DNA from: a virus
Length of the DNA stretch: 64,000 nt
Strand: one strand, 5' to 3'
Virus record (IMG/VR): IMGVR_UViG_3300035179_000003
Coordinates: 1 to 64,000 of that record
How positions within the stretch are numbered: the first letter of the stretch is position 1; every line of letters begins with the position of its first letter. The notes below the pieces were generated by a model, which worked only from the letters and a program-made list of their open reading frames with translations, was not told where the DNA came from and did no database searches. Shown here in pieces: positions 61,391-64,000 of the stretch. Both the position numbers and the translations under genes were made by a program.

Positions 61391-64000
61391 TATAATACCC
61401 ACCTATTATTCCAATAATTAGTAATTGGAGGATTGACATTTACATATCGACCCTTGCCAGCGTCTCCTGTAACCGATGAAGCCGTTTGATCCATACGTTG
61501 TAATGCCTGCGCAGCTACATTAATATCTTTAACTTTATCTAAATCAATAATTGATTTACCCAATGCATCTGTAAATATAGATTGGCTTCTTATATCTCCA
61601 GCACCCTTTCCCTGTAATATTGCAATATTTAAAGCCTGCGCCATTTGACCCCTACGCTCTTTTTCGATACTCTCTGTTCCGGCAGCAAATCCCGGATCAC
61701 GAACAATGTTACTAACTAAACCTTCCCATGTTTTGGCTTGTGTAAAATATCCTTTGGTTGCACCACTTAATTGGGAAAGCATCCAGGCATTTTCTTTTGC
61801 CCATTGCGGGCCGACAATATCTCTGTTTTGTGAAAATGCACCTCTACCGGTTAAAAGATCAACATAATCACGCCTGAAAGCATCAGTCATTTTGATACCA
61901 CGACGATCGCCAGCAGCAATAAAAGCTTGTCCTCTGGCCTCAAGCGCTACAGTAGTGTCTTTCGCAGCTATTTGGTTTCTGGCAGATTCAATGCCGGTAA
62001 AAATACTCTCTTTACCTTTAAATAATTGCATAAATCGTAATTCATCAGATTTTAATACGCCCGTTTTTCCCGATATTGCCGATAATTCAGCATAACGATT
62101 TGCGAGGACGTCCATTCCTACGCCGGTTTCAGGATTAACGGAAATACCAAAACTTCTTATTTTTTGAACCAACTCATCGTTCCACCCAACATTGGCACCG
62201 GCATGACTATAGGGTAAATGCTCTCTCCATCCTGCAGTTGCCCTGGTCGGTAATTTTCCATAAAACATATTACGCGCGGACGCCTTTAAAACTTCTTTTT
62301 CCGTCAATCCAGCCTGCATAGCATTTACTAAATAATTAGGCATATCATCGTATTTTTTAAATGCCTTTTCAGCTTCCAAAACTCTTCTTTGTAATTGTGT
62401 AATACTATCAGAGTACTTACCGGACAAGAGACCATCCCGGCGGGCGTTCTCCATTATTCTTTGTTCTTTTTTAAGATTACCAGGAGAAAAATCGAGTTGA
62501 ACATTATACTCTTTCATCGTATTATCTAATTCAAGCTTAGCCTTTTGTCTTTCAGCGCCGGTTTGATTAAAAATCGATATTGAAAATTCAGAAGGGTTCC
62601 CTTTCAACGCAGCATAAGCCGTAGATTTTTCTCCGCCTAACGCGCGAATAACATCCTTGTTAAATGGTAATTCTCCAAGAGTTTGATTAAATGAAGCTGC
62701 GCTGGTTGCTTGTAATACGGTTTCAAGATCTTCGCGTGACATTTTACTTGTATTAAGATATTTTATTCTCGAACCAGTACGCCGAGCGGAAGGAGCTACA
62801 TTACCCTCAGCAATAACCTTTATACCTCTAGCCAAATCTCCATACGTCTCAGCGCCCCAGGCTCTTGCCAATCCAGTTTTTATATCGCCAATGTCTCCAC
62901 GGCCAAATACAGATGCGCTATATGGATCGACAATACCAAGAACCTTACCTCCCCATAACAAACTCTTATCAATAAAGGTACCGGCGCCATAAGATTCAGC
63001 GGTCCATTGGGCAAGTTTATTTGCATTACTCATCATTTTAACGCCCATGTCTTCTCCGGCATCAACAAAACCCTGATAAGTTTTTTGTATCATCCCGGCC
63101 AAACCATATGGTTGTATCGGACGCCGTTTTAAACCAATCATAGCGTCTTCAACATTAGCGGTAGCGTTCATTATCTCATATCCCTTCGGACCAATTAAAT
63201 AATCGGATACTAATCGACGCTCCCGCTGATCATTCGTGCCTAGGCCGGCAAATACCCATGCTTTAGCCTCTTCGGTTCCCGGTTTATGTGAACCCCATGC
63301 CTTAAATAAATCCATCATTGCTGCATCACGTTGCCATCCTTTAATTCTTGGATCATTCCAGAAGTCTTCTTTGCGTTTTTCAAATAAAACACGATTCGGA
63401 CCCATGGCATAACCAAGACGACCGGCGCCGCTAACCATTTCATAAGCACCAACCCCGCCGGCAGTTAATTTATTTAATTTATCAAAATTAATCGTTCCAT
63501 CCGGATTCATCGCGTATGCAGTCATTTTCGTTCCCATTCCTGACGACATCATATTCATCTGGAACCGAGCTATCGCGCCGCCGGCGGCAGCTACGCCACC
63601 CGCACGATCAACAACATATTGCCCTCCCATGCTCGCCTTTGCCATAAGCGCCGCCTGCGCAGCACCCTGTTGATACATATTAGCGCCAACAGCAGCCGAA
63701 TACGGAGTTCCCTGAACAGCCTGGGCCCCCGCCGCGCCTATCATCATCATATTTTCGGCGCCCATGCCGGTAATTCCGCCAAACGCCTTTACCTGAAGAA
63801 CTTGATTACGCACATCCTTTAACGATCTGAATCCGGTATTCTGCAGATTTTTAATAACCGACATACCACCTTCGATCGTAGTCTGCAAAAGCTTAACAAC
63901 GTCTTCGGTCGTTTTTTTAAGATCTTCGAAGTTTTGTTGATATTGTTTCATCGTACCAGCGTCGGCGCCCCAACCGCGCGCGTTAAGCATATTGTTCGAT
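61390..64000 (-). CDS. Tape-measure-like virion protein, C-terminal part (at least 866 aa)
   Basis: The frame is open to the right edge; the first ATG in the window is at 63990 but the codons before it are also open, so the N-terminus is probably outside. It is Ala/Gly/Met-rich near 60-150 (GGITGMGAENMMMIGAAGAQ) and then helical, like tape-measure proteins. Later parts resemble no enzyme. Its place just before a hub-like gene fits a tape measure. The evidence is composition and order only. Confidence 0.5.
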   Translation of the reverse strand, partial: SNNMLNARGWGADAGTMKQYQQNFEDLKKTTEDVVKLLQTTIEGGMSVIKNLQNTGFRSLKDVRNQVLQVKAFGGITGMGAENMMMIGAAGAQAVQGTPYSAAVGANMYQQGAAQAALMAKASMGGQYVVDRAGGVAAAGGAIARFQMNMMSSGMGTKMTAYAMNPDGTINFDKLNKLTAGGVGAYEMVSGAGRLGYAMGPNRVLFEKRKEDFWNDPRIKGWQRDAAMMDLFKAWGSHKPGTEEAKAWVFAGLGTNDQRERRLVSDYLIGPKGYEIMNATANVEDAMIGLKRRPIQPYGLAGMIQKTYQGFVDAGEDMGVKMMSNANKLAQWTAESYGAGTFIDKSLLWGGKVLGIVDPYSASVFGRGDIGDIKTGLARAWGAETYGDLARGIKVIAEGNVAPSARRTGSRIKYLNTSKMSREDLETVLQATSAASFNQTLGELPFNKDVIRALGGEKSTAYAALKGNPSEFSISIFNQTGAERQKAKLELDNTMKEYNVQLDFSPGNLKKEQRIMENARRDGLLSGKYSDSITQLQRRVLEAEKAFKKYDDMPNYLVNAMQAGLTEKEVLKASARNMFYGKLPTRATAGWREHLPYSHAGANVGWNDELVQKIRSFGISVNPETGVGMDVLANRYAELSAISGKTGVLKSDELRFMQLFKGKESIFTGIESARNQIAAKDTTVALEARGQAFIAAGDRRGIKMTDAFRRDYVDLLTGRGAFSQNRDIVGPQWAKENAWMLSQLSGATKGYFTQAKTWEGLVSNIVRDPGFAAGTESIEKERRGQMAQALNIAILQGKGAGDIRSQSIFTDALGKSIIDLDKVKDINVAAQALQRMDQTASSVTGDAGKGRYVNVNPPITNYWNNRWVL

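Overview
The window is a contiguous piece of a large, AT-rich double-stranded DNA phage with a contractile (myovirus-type) tail, or of a prophage of such a phage. The evidence is a portal protein with a zinc ribbon, baseplate J/gp47-like and gp25-like wedge proteins, a hub-like protein, a tail-tube-length-type virion protein, very large beta-helix fibre or spike proteins, and tightly packed co-directional gene blocks. A phage-encoded outer-membrane phospholipase A and a small lipoprotein point to a Gram-negative host. No tRNA or rRNA gene was seen.

Layout. (1) 1-4326, minus strand: tail-fibre genes, including a partial protein built of exact 87-bp repeats. (2) 4404-15424, plus strand, one tightly overlapping operon: a DnaQ-type exonuclease fused to a Cas4/RecB-type nuclease, a SNF2-type helicase, a VRR-NUC nuclease and small genes, then a complete ubiquitin-like conjugation cassette: two E2-like proteins, a JAMM peptidase, a ThiF/E1-like enzyme and a tandem beta-grasp Ubl. 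A hairpin terminator closes it. (3) 15533-45712, minus strand: portal, connector-type, baseplate and fibre genes. An IscB element with its predicted omega-RNA sits between portal-proximal genes, and a plus-strand tnpB sits between baseplate genes. (4) 45799-55687, plus strand: accessory genes (a truncated and an intact radical-SAM gene, a DUF6745-like protein and its small partner, OMPLA, a metallophosphoesterase and many small unknowns). A decayed TnpB element lies in this block. (5) 55753-64000, minus strand: a LigD-like phosphoesterase-ligase fusion, a sigma-70-like factor, a decayed IscB element, a hub-like protein, a further virion gene and a tape-measure-like protein running off the end.

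How it works together. The operon at 4.4-10.8 kb looks like DNA processing, replication or recombination. The adjacent Ubl cassette has every component needed to activate, transfer and remove a small protein modifier (E1, E2, Ubl, isopeptidase). Its two beta-grasp domains both end in a K-x-K-G-S motif, which suggests a head-to-tail precursor processed by the neighbouring JAMM peptidase. This phage-encoded, ubiquitin-like system is the most striking content. The second theme is repeated invasion by RNA-guided nucleases of the IS200/IS605 superfamily (IscB and TnpB, intact and decayed) with no TnpA transposase in the window. These insertions have altered the ends of neighbouring phage genes. All functional statements rest on motif recognition by eye; no database search was possible.
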